From Ignavibacteria bacterium UBA961 (GTDB taxonomy: Bacteria > Bacteroidota > Ignavibacteria > Kapaibacteriales > UBA961), in the NCBI GenBank assembly GCA_002293005.1, contig DBCJ01000014.1:10255-39897 (forward strand): DNA of 29,643 nucleotides. The letters run 5' to 3'. Within the stretch, counting starts at the first letter, position 1; the number at the start of each line of letters is the position of its first letter. The notes under the pieces were generated by a model. That model made no database searches, was not told the origin of the DNA, and saw only the letters and a program-made list of their open reading frames with translations. The translations under genes and the position numbers were made by a program. Shown piece by piece: positions 17,794 through 24,992 of the stretch.

Positions 17794-19920
17794 GTGAGTG
17801 AACAATCAGCATTTGAGAAATGGACATTACTTGCACAAAAAGAATTGAAAGGGAAATCACCCGAAGATTTGACCAAGCATACAGCTGAGAATATTCCTAT
17901 TCAACCTGTGTATTCGGAACAGCATCTGCCCAATGAGTTCGATGCAAATGCAATGCCCGGCATATTTCCCTATGTGCGGGGTCCTTATGCCACGATGTAT
18001 ACAAATAGACCTTGGACAATCAGACAATATGCAGGATTCTCAACTGCTACTGAATCAAATGCTTTTTATAAAAGAAATCTTGCTGCCGGACAAAAAGGAT
18101 TATCTGTTGCATTTGATCTTGCCACACATCGTGGATATGATTCGGATCATCCTCGCGTGGTTGGTGATGTTGGAAAAGCAGGCGTTGCGATTGATACGGT
18201 TGAAGACATGAAAACCCTTTTTGCCGGCATTCCGCTTGATGCAATGTCTGTCTCCATGACCATGAATGGCGCTGTGATTCCAGTTCTCGCAATGTTCATT
18301 GTTGCCGCTGAGGAACAAGGCGTAACAATGGACGCACTTTCAGGAACGATTCAAAATGATATTCTGAAAGAATTCATGGTGCGCAATACATTCATTTATC
18401 CTCCCGATCCATCAATGCGCATCGTTGCAGATATCATTGAATTCACCAGCAAGTATATGCCCAAATTCAATAGCATCAGCATCAGTGGCTATCACATGCA
18501 TGAAGCCGGGGCAAGTGCCGTACAAGAAATTGGATATACGATTGCAGATGGTTTGGAATATGTGAAAAGCGCGCTTGATCGTGGTTTGCATATTGATGAC
18601 TTTGCACCGCGCCTCTCATTTTTCTGGGGCATTGGCATGAACTTCTTCATGGAAATTGCCAAGATGCGCGCAGCAAGAAAATTATGGGCTGAGGAGATTA
18701 CAAAGTTCAATCCGCAAAAGCAAAGTTCATTACTTCTCAGAACGCATTGTCAAACATCCGGTTGGTCGCTCGCCGCTCAGGATCCATATAATAATGTGAT
18801 TCGAACGACTATCGAGGCGATGAGCGCGATTCTTGGTGGTACTCAATCTTTACATACAAATTCATTTGATGAAGCTCTTGGTCTTCCCACCGATTTTTCG
18901 GCACGCATTGCTCGCAATACACAATTGATATTGGCTGAAGAATCCCACATCACCGATGTGGCCGATCCACTTGGTGGATCCTATTATGTTGAATCACTCA
19001 CTGATTCGCTCTATCAAGAAGCCAAGAAAATCTTGTCAGAGATTGATCAAATGGGTGGTATGACAAAGGCCATTCAGCAAGGTATTCCCAAGAGACGCAT
19101 TGAGGAATCAGCGGCGAGAAGACAAGCCCTGATCGATCAGAAAAAAGAAATCATCGTCGGCGTGAATAAGTATGCACCCGAACAAGAAATGGATGTGGAT
19201 GTATTGGACATTGACAATACAGCCGTTTTACATTCCCAAGTTCAATCTCTTGAGAAGATCAAAAGCGAAAGGAAATCTGAACTTGTAGAGGAATCACTGG
19301 CATCTATCCAAGAGATTGCTCAATCAGGCAAAGGAAATTTGCTGGGAGCTGCAATCATAGCCGCAAGACATCGTGCAACATTGGGCGAGATTTCCGAAGC
19401 GATGGCAAAAGTATTTGGTCGTTATGAACCAACAGTGTCATTGATCAGCGGTGTCTATGCTTCATATAATCAAGACAATTCAGGATTTGCCATGGTGCAG
19501 GACGAAATAATCGCTTTTGAACAAAAGCATGGAAGAAGACCACGCATCATGGTGGCAAAACTTGGTCAGGATGGTCATGACAGAGGAGCACATGTTATAG
19601 CAACAGGTTTTGCGGATGCCGGTTTTGATGTTGATCTCGGACCACTCTTTCAAACACCTGAAGAGGCCGCTAGACAAGCCATTGAAAGTGATGTACATGT
19701 GATTGGCGTGTCAAGTCAGGCAGCAGGACATAAAACGCTCATTCCCCTATTGATTGAATCACTCAAACAACAAGGCGCTGGTGATATCATCGTGATTGCA
19801 GGTGGCGTGATTCCAACAAAAGATTATGATGAATTATATGCTGCAGGGGTGAAGGCGATATTCGGTCCCGGAACAAATGTAACAGAAGCCGCGATGAAAG
19901 TGGTGCAACTGATCGAATAA
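17794..19920 (+). CDS. scpA: Methylmalonyl-CoA mutase large (catalytic) subunit
   Basis: A 708-residue adenosylcobalamin-dependent mutase interconverting (R)-methylmalonyl-CoA and succinyl-CoA, used in propionate and odd-chain/branched-chain catabolism or in propionate formation. The TIM barrel contains the CoA/substrate signature RQYAGFSTATESNAFYKRNL and the downstream FDLATHRGYDSDHPRV. The C-terminal B12 domain has DGHDRGAH with axial His595, GVSSQAAGH, and the VIAGGVIP glycine region. GTG at 17794 is preferred over TTG at 17776 because CGGAG sits 7 nt before it. The smaller mutase subunit and the MeaB chaperone are not in the window; the partner is encoded elsewhere or the enzyme is a homodimer. 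Confidence 0.95.
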   Translation: MSEQSAFEKWTLLAQKELKGKSPEDLTKHTAENIPIQPVYSEQHLPNEFDANAMPGIFPYVRGPYATMYTNRPWTIRQYAGFSTATESNAFYKRNLAAGQKGLSVAFDLATHRGYDSDHPRVVGDVGKAGVAIDTVEDMKTLFAGIPLDAMSVSMTMNGAVIPVLAMFIVAAEEQGVTMDALSGTIQNDILKEFMVRNTFIYPPDPSMRIVADIIEFTSKYMPKFNSISISGYHMHEAGASAVQEIGYTIADGLEYVKSALDRGLHIDDFAPRLSFFWGIGMNFFMEIAKMRAARKLWAEEITKFNPQKQSSLLLRTHCQTSGWSLAAQDPYNNVIRTTIEAMSAILGGTQSLHTNSFDEALGLPTDFSARIARNTQLILAEESHITDVADPLGGSYYVESLTDSLYQEAKKILSEIDQMGGMTKAIQQGIPKRRIEESAARRQALIDQKKEIIVGVNKYAPEQEMDVDVLDIDNTAVLHSQVQSLEKIKSERKSELVEESLASIQEIAQSGKGNLLGAAIIAARHRATLGEISEAMAKVFGRYEPTVSLISGVYASYNQDNSGFAMVQDEIIAFEQKHGRRPRIMVAKLGQDGHDRGAHVIATGFADAGFDVDLGPLFQTPEEAARQAIESDVHVIGVSSQAAGHKTLIPLLIESLKQQGAGDIIVIAGGVIPTKDYDELYAAGVKAIFGPGTNVTEAAMKVVQLIE

Positions 19921-19926
19921 TACACC

Positions 19927-19954
19927 AAAAAAAGTGGCCTCCCGAAGGAGGCCA
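19927..19954 (-). terminator. Terminator of the GAPDH gene (UUCG tetraloop)
   Basis: On the minus strand the arms TGGCCTCC / GGAGGCCA enclose a C(TTCG)G tetraloop and are followed by C and seven T. It lies 7 nt past the GAPDH stop. It also sits just after the mutase stop and probably blocks both transcripts. Confidence 0.92.
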
Positions 19955-19961
19955 TTAACAT

Positions 19962-20951
19962 TTACGCTGAGATTTTTACGAGCAGATCGACCACTCTGTT
20001 TGAATAACCCCATTCATTGTCATACCAACCAACCACTTTCACAAGATTACCCATAGCCATTGTGGAATCGGAATCGAATATGCAGGAATGCGGATTTCCG
20101 ATGATGTCAACCGATACGAGTGGATCTTCGGAATATTCCAAAATACCTTTCAAATAGGAATCAGCGGCGGATTTCATCGCAGCATTGATTTCCTCTTTGG
20201 TCACTTCTCTACTCAAGATAGCCGTAAAATCTGTGACCGATCCATCAGGTGTCGGTACGCGGAATGAGAATCCATCCAATTTTCCTTTGAGTTCGGGAAG
20301 AACTTCGCCAACTGCTTTAGCAGCACCGGTTGTAGTTGGGATGATGCTCACCGCCGCGGAGCGCGCTCTGCGAAGATCTTTATGCGGGAGGTCCAAAATG
20401 CGTTGATCATTCGTATATGCATGAACAGTAGTCATATATCCCTTCTCGAGGCCGAATGCATCATTGAGTACTTTCACCATGGGCGCAAGACAATTTGTTG
20501 TGCAGGATGCATTGGAAAGAACGGTTTCGGTACCTGTCAATGTATGATCATTCACACCGAGTACAACCGTTCTGTCAAGAGCATCTTTTGCGGGTGATGT
20601 CAAAATCACCTTTTTGGCATGCTTCAAATGTTTTGATAATTGTTCTTTGGAGCTGAAGACGCCTGTTGATTCAATCACACAATCTAAATCAGACCAAGGA
20701 ATTGATTCGATGGACTTTTCCGCGCTAATCACGATTGTACGACCATTTACGGTGATTGATGAATCATTGGCTGTTACTTCACCGGAGAATCTTCCGTGAA
20801 CAGAATCAAATTTGAGTAGATGAGCCAATGTTTTGGCATCTGTGAGGTCATTGATACCAACAATCTCAATAAGATCGGGTCTGGCGGCGGCCACTCTGAA
20901 CACTAAACGCCCGATGCGTCCAAAACCATTGATTGCGATGCGAATTGCCAT
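19962..20951 (-). CDS. gap: Type I glyceraldehyde-3-phosphate dehydrogenase
   Basis: A 329-residue NAD-dependent GAPDH, converting glyceraldehyde 3-phosphate to 1,3-bisphosphoglycerate in glycolysis. NAD-binding INGFGRIGR is at residues 7-15, followed by GINDLTD, a sequence typical of NAD- rather than NADP-preferring enzymes. The active-site Cys150 lies in SNASCTTNC, with His177 in TTVHAYTNDQ; the tail has the conserved WYDNEWGYSNRV. The ATG at 20951 is chosen over an in-frame TTG at 20966 because the enzyme starts MAIRIAINGFGRIGR. It stands as a single gene divergent from the methyltransferase. Confidence 0.97.
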   Translation of the reverse strand: MAIRIAINGFGRIGRLVFRVAAARPDLIEIVGINDLTDAKTLAHLLKFDSVHGRFSGEVTANDSSITVNGRTIVISAEKSIESIPWSDLDCVIESTGVFSSKEQLSKHLKHAKKVILTSPAKDALDRTVVLGVNDHTLTGTETVLSNASCTTNCLAPMVKVLNDAFGLEKGYMTTVHAYTNDQRILDLPHKDLRRARSAAVSIIPTTTGAAKAVGEVLPELKGKLDGFSFRVPTPDGSVTDFTAILSREVTKEEINAAMKSAADSYLKGILEYSEDPLVSVDIIGNPHSCIFDSDSTMAMGNLVKVVGWYDNEWGYSNRVVDLLVKISA

Positions 20952-21040
20952 GGATTGAAAAACCAAAAAATGAACAAAATGGAAAGCATGCTAATTTACG
21001 AATTCGCAATGCCTTGGAAAACTACTGGGAAAAATATTCG

Positions 21041-21055
21041 GATTCTGTAAGAATC
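21041..21055. promoter_or_regulatory. Perfect palindrome GATTCT-GTA-AGAATC between gap and the methyltransferase gene
   Basis: A 6-3-6 perfect inverted repeat in the 165-bp divergent gap. It covers the place where the -33 box of the rightward promoter would be (about 21047-21050). It is a candidate operator for either gene; the regulator is unknown. Confidence 0.4.
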
Positions 21056-21069
21056 GAGTGATTTTCCTG

Positions 21070-21077
21070 TAATTTTG
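21070..21077 (+). promoter_or_regulatory. Candidate -7 element for the methyltransferase gene
   Basis: TAATTTTG fully matches TAnnTTTG, 39 nt before the ATG at 21117. No TTTG lies at the -33 distance; a palindrome occupies that site. Confidence 0.45.
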
Positions 21078-21116
21078 CCTTTGAACACGCGATAATACAC
21101 TTTAATTCCCGAAACA

Positions 21117-21962
21117 ATGGCCATACATCCACTCCTTGCAAATGCTGTTGATTTTGAGCTCAGATTTTGTCTTGAAGTCCTGAAATTGGAATCTTTCCAT
21201 CTTGGGTATTCTGAAACGGAACTTGATATCATCGACTCTCTTCCCGCTTTGCGTTCTGCTCAAGCAACGTATACGCAAAGCATCGTGGATTGGATGCCTG
21301 TCGAAGCCAAAACAATATTGGATGTTGGTTGTGGTATCGGAGATGTGGATTTGGCGCTTGAAAAAGCAGGTTTCATCGTGCATGGTTTATCACCTGAAAA
21401 GCAGCATCAACCCTATTTCAGGAATTCGCATCCGGAGAGCAAGTTCATTCATTCAGGAATAGAAACTTATATTCCAACAATGAGATATGATGTATTGCTC
21501 ATGAGCGAATCGAATAATTATTTCACCTTGCAAGATGGAATGTCTGCCATCGAGCGATGTGTCAAGCCAGGTGGACATGCCATCATTTCAGGTTTTTTTA
21601 GAACGAGTGATCATACCTTGATCAATACGAATATGGTTTATCGCACTGATTTCGAGAAAGAATGCACTCGCCGTGGATTTCGGATCCTCAGAACCGAGAA
21701 CATGAGTCAGAGAATCATACCGACTTTGCGATTTACAGAATCCTTATTCCGCAATTATATGCTCCCTACATTACGGATTGTGCAGGATTTGATGCTCGGT
21801 TTTTCCCCGACATTACGATTCCTGTTGGGAACGGTTTTCAAACGCATGGGTAATTTCTTGGAAATACTCGAGAAATGGTATGATGCCAATTTGAGTGAGG
21901 GATTCTTTCGTGAGAATATGACATATCACACGTATTTGATCCAAGTACCGGGGAAAGAGTGA
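21117..21962 (+). CDS. Class I SAM-dependent methyltransferase
   Basis: 281 residues with a Rossmann-type methyltransferase core. Motif I is TILDVGCGIGDVDLALEKAGF (about residues 66-86), followed by a post-I acidic/polar turn, YDVLLMSESNNYFTL at the motif-II position and CVKPGGHAIISGFF at motif III. A 55-residue N-terminal helical part precedes the core. The C-terminal part has an amphipathic, Arg-rich stretch (RNYMLPTLRIVQDLMLGFSPTLRFLLGTVFKRMG), suggesting peripheral membrane contact. The substrate cannot be read from the sequence. Its stop overlaps the start of the next gene (GTGA), so the two are translationally coupled. Confidence 0.82.
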   Translation: MAIHPLLANAVDFELRFCLEVLKLESFHLGYSETELDIIDSLPALRSAQATYTQSIVDWMPVEAKTILDVGCGIGDVDLALEKAGFIVHGLSPEKQHQPYFRNSHPESKFIHSGIETYIPTMRYDVLLMSESNNYFTLQDGMSAIERCVKPGGHAIISGFFRTSDHTLINTNMVYRTDFEKECTRRGFRILRTENMSQRIIPTLRFTESLFRNYMLPTLRIVQDLMLGFSPTLRFLLGTVFKRMGNFLEILEKWYDANLSEGFFRENMTYHTYLIQVPGKE

Positions 21963-22984
21963 GACTTGTATTTGTGATATTCTCATTCATGTTTTGGATT
22001 GGTCATGTACTCATGGCGCAAGATTCCATTCATACAGACAATGTTATCGCAGAAACAAGCATTGCTGCAATCAATGCAAATGAAACTCCCGCACCATCCC
22101 CTTTCATTGCGCCTTCTGAATTCACCTATGCAGGACAAGAGCGCATAACTTTGATGGGCTCTCCACCATTTCGTGAGACTACAATCAAGACCACACCATT
22201 TGCTGTATTGACTGGAACATATGTTGCGGCGATCACTGCTTTGCATATTTATCAAGTAAATACCATTTGGGATTCCACGACCACATTTCGCGTCATCGAA
22301 GACGGTGATTATGGATTATATGTCGATAAATTGGGTCATGTCTGGGGTGGCTATATGAATGCCTATATTCTCTCTGAATTCTTGATGGGATCCGGATTCA
22401 GTCATGATGCTGCGACACATTGGGGAGCTGCGATGTCTTTGGCTTATCAGTCTTATGTAGAGATACTCGATGGATTCGGAACCGGCTGGGGATTTTCTCC
22501 ATCGGACATGTATTCGAATGCACTTGGAATTAGTTATTTCCTAGGACAGCATTATGTTCCCTTTCTGCAGAATTTCACGCCCAAAGCAAATTATATTCCG
22601 CCTGCATGGTATGGTGGCAAAGCGCGCGATCAATCATCTTCATTCATAGATGATTATAGTGGATATACATTCATGCTGAGCGCAAATGTGAATAATCTAT
22701 TGCCGAAAGAGCTTGATCCTTATTGGCCTGATTGGCTTAATATCGGTGTTGGATATACGGCAAGAAATCTCACATATAAAAATGGTGACAGGAAATATCT
22801 CATTGGTTTAGATATTAATCCGGCGATGGTTTTTCCTGATGGTGGTACTGAGTGGAATTGGTTCAAGCAATCTTTGAATTATATTCTGCTTCCCTTGCCA
22901 ATGTTGGAACTCAGTCCTGATGGTCCTCCTGTCTTTCGACTGATGTACCCTTTTCAATTTTCGATTGGTTCCATCAATTTTTAA
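21959..22984 (+). CDS. DUF2279-type predicted periplasmic/outer-membrane protein
   Basis: 341 residues with an N-terminal signal peptide (VFVIFSFMFWIGHVLMAQ). The central part has the pattern LYVDKLGHVWGGYMNAYILSEFLMGSGFS...HWGAAMSLAYQSYVEILDGFGTGWGFSPSDMYSNALGISYF. This matches the DUF2279/YfiM-type family of Bacteroidota: conserved D-K-x-GH, E-x-x-DG and WGFSxxD. The C-terminal third is rich in alternating aromatic strands and could enter the outer membrane. The function is unknown. The start is a GTG overlapping the upstream stop by 4 nt; no independent promoter is apparent. Confidence 0.7.
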   Translation: MRLVFVIFSFMFWIGHVLMAQDSIHTDNVIAETSIAAINANETPAPSPFIAPSEFTYAGQERITLMGSPPFRETTIKTTPFAVLTGTYVAAITALHIYQVNTIWDSTTTFRVIEDGDYGLYVDKLGHVWGGYMNAYILSEFLMGSGFSHDAATHWGAAMSLAYQSYVEILDGFGTGWGFSPSDMYSNALGISYFLGQHYVPFLQNFTPKANYIPPAWYGGKARDQSSSFIDDYSGYTFMLSANVNNLLPKELDPYWPDWLNIGVGYTARNLTYKNGDRKYLIGLDINPAMVFPDGGTEWNWFKQSLNYILLPLPMLELSPDGPPVFRLMYPFQFSIGSINF

Positions 22985-23037
22985 GGAGTATGCAATAAAC
23001 TATGGAATGTCTCGTTTAACCACTCCGCTCTGTTATT

Positions 23038-23403
23038 GGGGATGAAATGGTCTCGACGGGGTGAATGCAGTACGAAGAAGCATGCCGAGCTACGCTGGTG
23101 GAGCTCGTTAATACAACTGGCGAAATCATATGTGGCAACACTATGAACTACCGTTTAGCTGCCTAATTTTATTAATTAGAGCCTAAACCATCTGACCATC
23201 GTTCGCTCCTTGGCGATGAATCGGGTGTCACTTTAGAGGAGCTGCTTTTTGGACATTGGGTTTGTACCAAAATTAAGATTACTACTCATCGTGCAATAGG
23301 CCTGTCATCCGGCGTACGATTGCATTAAATTCATTGAATGACTGAGCATGGAGAGGCTTCGACTTCAGCACTTCGGACGCGGGTTCGACTCCCGCCATCT
23401 CCA
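23038..23403 (+). ncRNA. ssrA: tmRNA (SsrA), one-piece
   Basis: The 5' end GGGGATG pairs with CATCTCC (23396-23402) as the acceptor stem of the tRNA-like domain. The typical TGGTCTCGACGGGG follows the 5' strand, and a T-arm GCGGGTTCGACTCCCGC precedes the 3' end. The mRNA-like part contains GGC AAC ACT ATG AAC TAC CGT TTA GCT GCC TAA (23134-23166), giving the tag GNTMNYRLAA, a proteolysis tag ending in the standard LAA. A Gly resume codon fits known Bacteroidota tags. CCA is not encoded after the discriminator A. The RNA rescues stalled ribosomes with SmpB. Confidence 0.95.
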
Positions 23404-23431
23404 CAACCCTATGGTTGTTAGGACAAATTTT

Positions 23432-23466
23432 ACCGATAATTACATCTCGTAGTTATCGGTTTTTTT
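23432..23466 (+). terminator. Terminator downstream of ssrA
   Basis: ACCGATAATTAC pairs with GTAGTTATCGGT (12 positions, one G-U) around the loop ATCTC, followed by six or more T. A smaller hairpin, ACAACC-CTAT-GGTTGT, directly abuts the tmRNA 3' end (23403-23418). Confidence 0.88.
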
Positions 23467-23964
23467 GTGGGTAATTGAGTTTGTAGGATTTCATCAATAC
23501 ATTGAAAAATAACAGAGTTACAGTGTCACAGTAGTGTGAGGATTGATTGGTGTAACAGTCTCATCATCACAGTTTTTCTTCTCATTGTAGTTCCATTCAT
23601 CCATTGTATTGATGTTTACGGTATTTCTACTTGATATTCTCTTAGGTTTTGTTCTCATACAGTATGTATTATTCTTTTACTAACTGTATAGTATATCAGT
23701 AGTTATAGTAGTATTACCGACCTCATTTCACCATCAAATTTCCTTCCGATTATATTCATATTTCCGTTTCAGGGTGGTCAGAGAGAAGGATGAGAAAAGT
23801 GGTAAAAAGTGATACCTTTTTCTCATTTCTCAAAAAAGGTAGAAAATTCCCCTACAAACAAGGACTGGTATGGGTTCTTGGGTTTCTGAAAAACCACTTA
23901 CAGATGTGTTTTTGACCTCTTTTTGACCATAATTTAATAAACTAAAACCCTTTTTGGAGGTAAT
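23467..23964. other. Non-coding, AT-rich interval with short palindromes
   Basis: No convincing gene. A 46-codon minus-strand frame runs 23518-23658 (MRTKPKRISS...TTVTL) with no ribosome site. Short palindromes occur, for example CATAC-A-GTATG (23656-23666), near a TACTAACTGTATAGTATA stretch. TTTTTGACC occurs at 23909 and 23920. It is probably the decayed flank of a mobile element. Confidence 0.5.
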
Positions 23965-24074
23965 ATGACAACGAAATTGAACATTTCGTTCATTTTGATT
24001 TATAGTAAACCAAAGTTGGACGAGACTATTCCGATTTATATGAGGATTACTTATTCGAACAAATCAGTTCAATA
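23965..24074 (+). pseudogene. N-terminal relic of a Bacteroidota-type tyrosine integrase
   Basis: A GGAGG ribosome site 5 nt upstream leads into MTTKLNISFILIYSKPKLDE, then TIPIYMRITYSNKSVQYA. This is the arm-DNA-binding start seen in Bacteroidota phage/transposon tyrosine recombinases: a beta strand '...FxLxxxKxxxxxxxPIYxRITxxxxxxxxS'. Homology stops after about 38 codons, where a 21-bp tandem repeat begins. The SAM-like and catalytic (R-H-R-Y) domains are missing and are not found elsewhere in the window. Lying about 560 bp from the 3' end of ssrA, a favoured integration target, it suggests a lost integrative element. Confidence 0.6.
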
Positions 24075-24165
24075 TGCACACCGAGCGAAGTCGAGTGCAC
24101 ACCGAGCGAAGTCGAGGTGGGGAGTTGTATATAATGGACTCTCGTCTCGGCTTCGCTCGACGAGG
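24075..24165. repeat. Fold-back repeat with core CGAGCGAAG(T/C)CGAG: two direct copies and one inverted
   Basis: A 21-bp unit (24075-24095) is repeated perfectly in tandem (24096-24116); its core is ACCGAGCGAAGTCGAG. An imperfect inverted copy lies at about 24141-24165 (core on the minus strand TCGAGCGAAGCCGAG), so the segment can fold into a hairpin. GC-rich GAGCGAAG-type short repeats recur in many bacterial genomes, so this is probably a dispersed REP/MITE-like element that landed in the integrase relic. Confidence 0.7.
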
Positions 24166-24200
24166 AGTTTTTGACCAGAACCGAGGGGATAAAGGTTTAA

Positions 24201-24587
24201 TCAACCACACAATGTCTTCATCATCTCCATTAATTGACCATATAGGATTTTTGCTTCTTGATGCAACTCTGCATTGTCCTTAATTGAATCCAGCATGGGT
24301 AGCATGTCTATGGTGGCGATATGTGTTATGCCGGCATCTTCATAGATGGAAATTCTGCATGGCATCATGACAGAAAAAAGTGGGAAATGAGTGAGCATAT
24401 TTGAGGCGAGTGAAGCTCTACAAATTTCAAAGACCCATACTTTTCTTTCTATTGGAAAACCTTTTCCTTCAAGAATAGTTTGAAAATCATAATGATGCAG
24501 AATTGAGAAACCGGACTTGGGTACCAATTCTTGGATTTCCGAAATGATGGTATCAATTGATTTTTTGGTAGTAATGGAATGTAGCAT
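24201..24587 (-). CDS. DUF302-family protein
   Basis: A 128-residue cytoplasmic protein without signal peptide. The layout matches DUF302: an N-terminal amphipathic helix (SIDTIISEIQELVPKSGFSIL), then DFQTILEGKG, then the signature VWVFEICRASLASNMLTHFPLFSVMMPCRISIYEDAGITHIATIDMLPML. In the family the latter is 'ILGACNPxxAxxxLxxxPxxGLLLPCxVxVYE'. The function of DUF302 is unknown. It is the third gene of a minus-strand operon, 12 nt after the repeat protein; the stop lies next to the mobile-element scar. Confidence 0.75.
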   Translation of the reverse strand: MLHSITTKKSIDTIISEIQELVPKSGFSILHHYDFQTILEGKGFPIERKVWVFEICRASLASNMLTHFPLFSVMMPCRISIYEDAGITHIATIDMLPMLDSIKDNAELHQEAKILYGQLMEMMKTLCG

Positions 24588-24599
24588 GATGTTTCCAAA

Positions 24600-24992
24600 T
24601 TACAATAAGAGTAAATAGACGGCCGCCGCGGCCCCGCTCATTCTTCCGCCATTGGTTGTCGCAATGATGGTTCCTGATGGCGAATTCCCTTTTCGTACTT
24701 TTGTGCCATCGATGAAAGCAATGATTCGACCGCTCGTGGAATTTCCTTCTCTCACAAAATTGCCGACAACAGTTGCGATGATTGTTCCCGACGGAGAATT
24801 ACCTTTTCTGATGCGCTCACCATCTATGGTTAGGACTATTTCGCCGGATGGTGAATTTCCTCTTCTGATTCTGTTTTTGTCCATCATGAGAATGATTTGT
24901 CCCGATGGAGATTGTCCCATGCGCATGGTTTGTGCTTCAAGAGATTCGTTCATTATGAAAAGTGCGATGGCGCAAATGATGAAATACTTCAT
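24600..24992 (-). CDS. Secreted protein of five 19-residue G(N/Q)SxSG repeats
   Basis: 130 residues: a signal peptide (1-20, ending LEA-QT), then five tandem repeats of exactly 19 residues (23-41, 42-60, 61-79, 80-98, 99-117). The consensus is (I/V)R-x-GNSPSG-x-I-I-x-x-I-D-G-x-x. A short tail SGAAAAVYLLLL follows. The regular short beta-strand/turn pattern predicts a closed beta structure (prism or flower-like). The start ATG at 24992 overlaps the TGA of the upstream gene and follows GGAGG by 4 nt, so the two are translationally coupled. Function unknown. Confidence 0.75.
   Translation of the reverse strand: MKYFIICAIALFIMNESLEAQTMRMGQSPSGQIILMMDKNRIRRGNSPSGEIVLTIDGERIRKGNSPSGTIIATVVGNFVREGNSTSGRIIAFIDGTKVRKGNSPSGTIIATTNGGRMSGAAAAVYLLLL

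Noticed and set aside
23341..24200. An att duplication of the tmRNA 3' end downstream
   Set aside because: I looked for GGGTTCGACTCCCGCC-like sequence after 23403 and found none in the window.
23965..24283. Two overlapping plus frames of 69 codons after ssrA as intact genes
   Set aside because: They consist of an integrase N-terminus plus the translated GAGCGAAG repeats; no complete domain is present.
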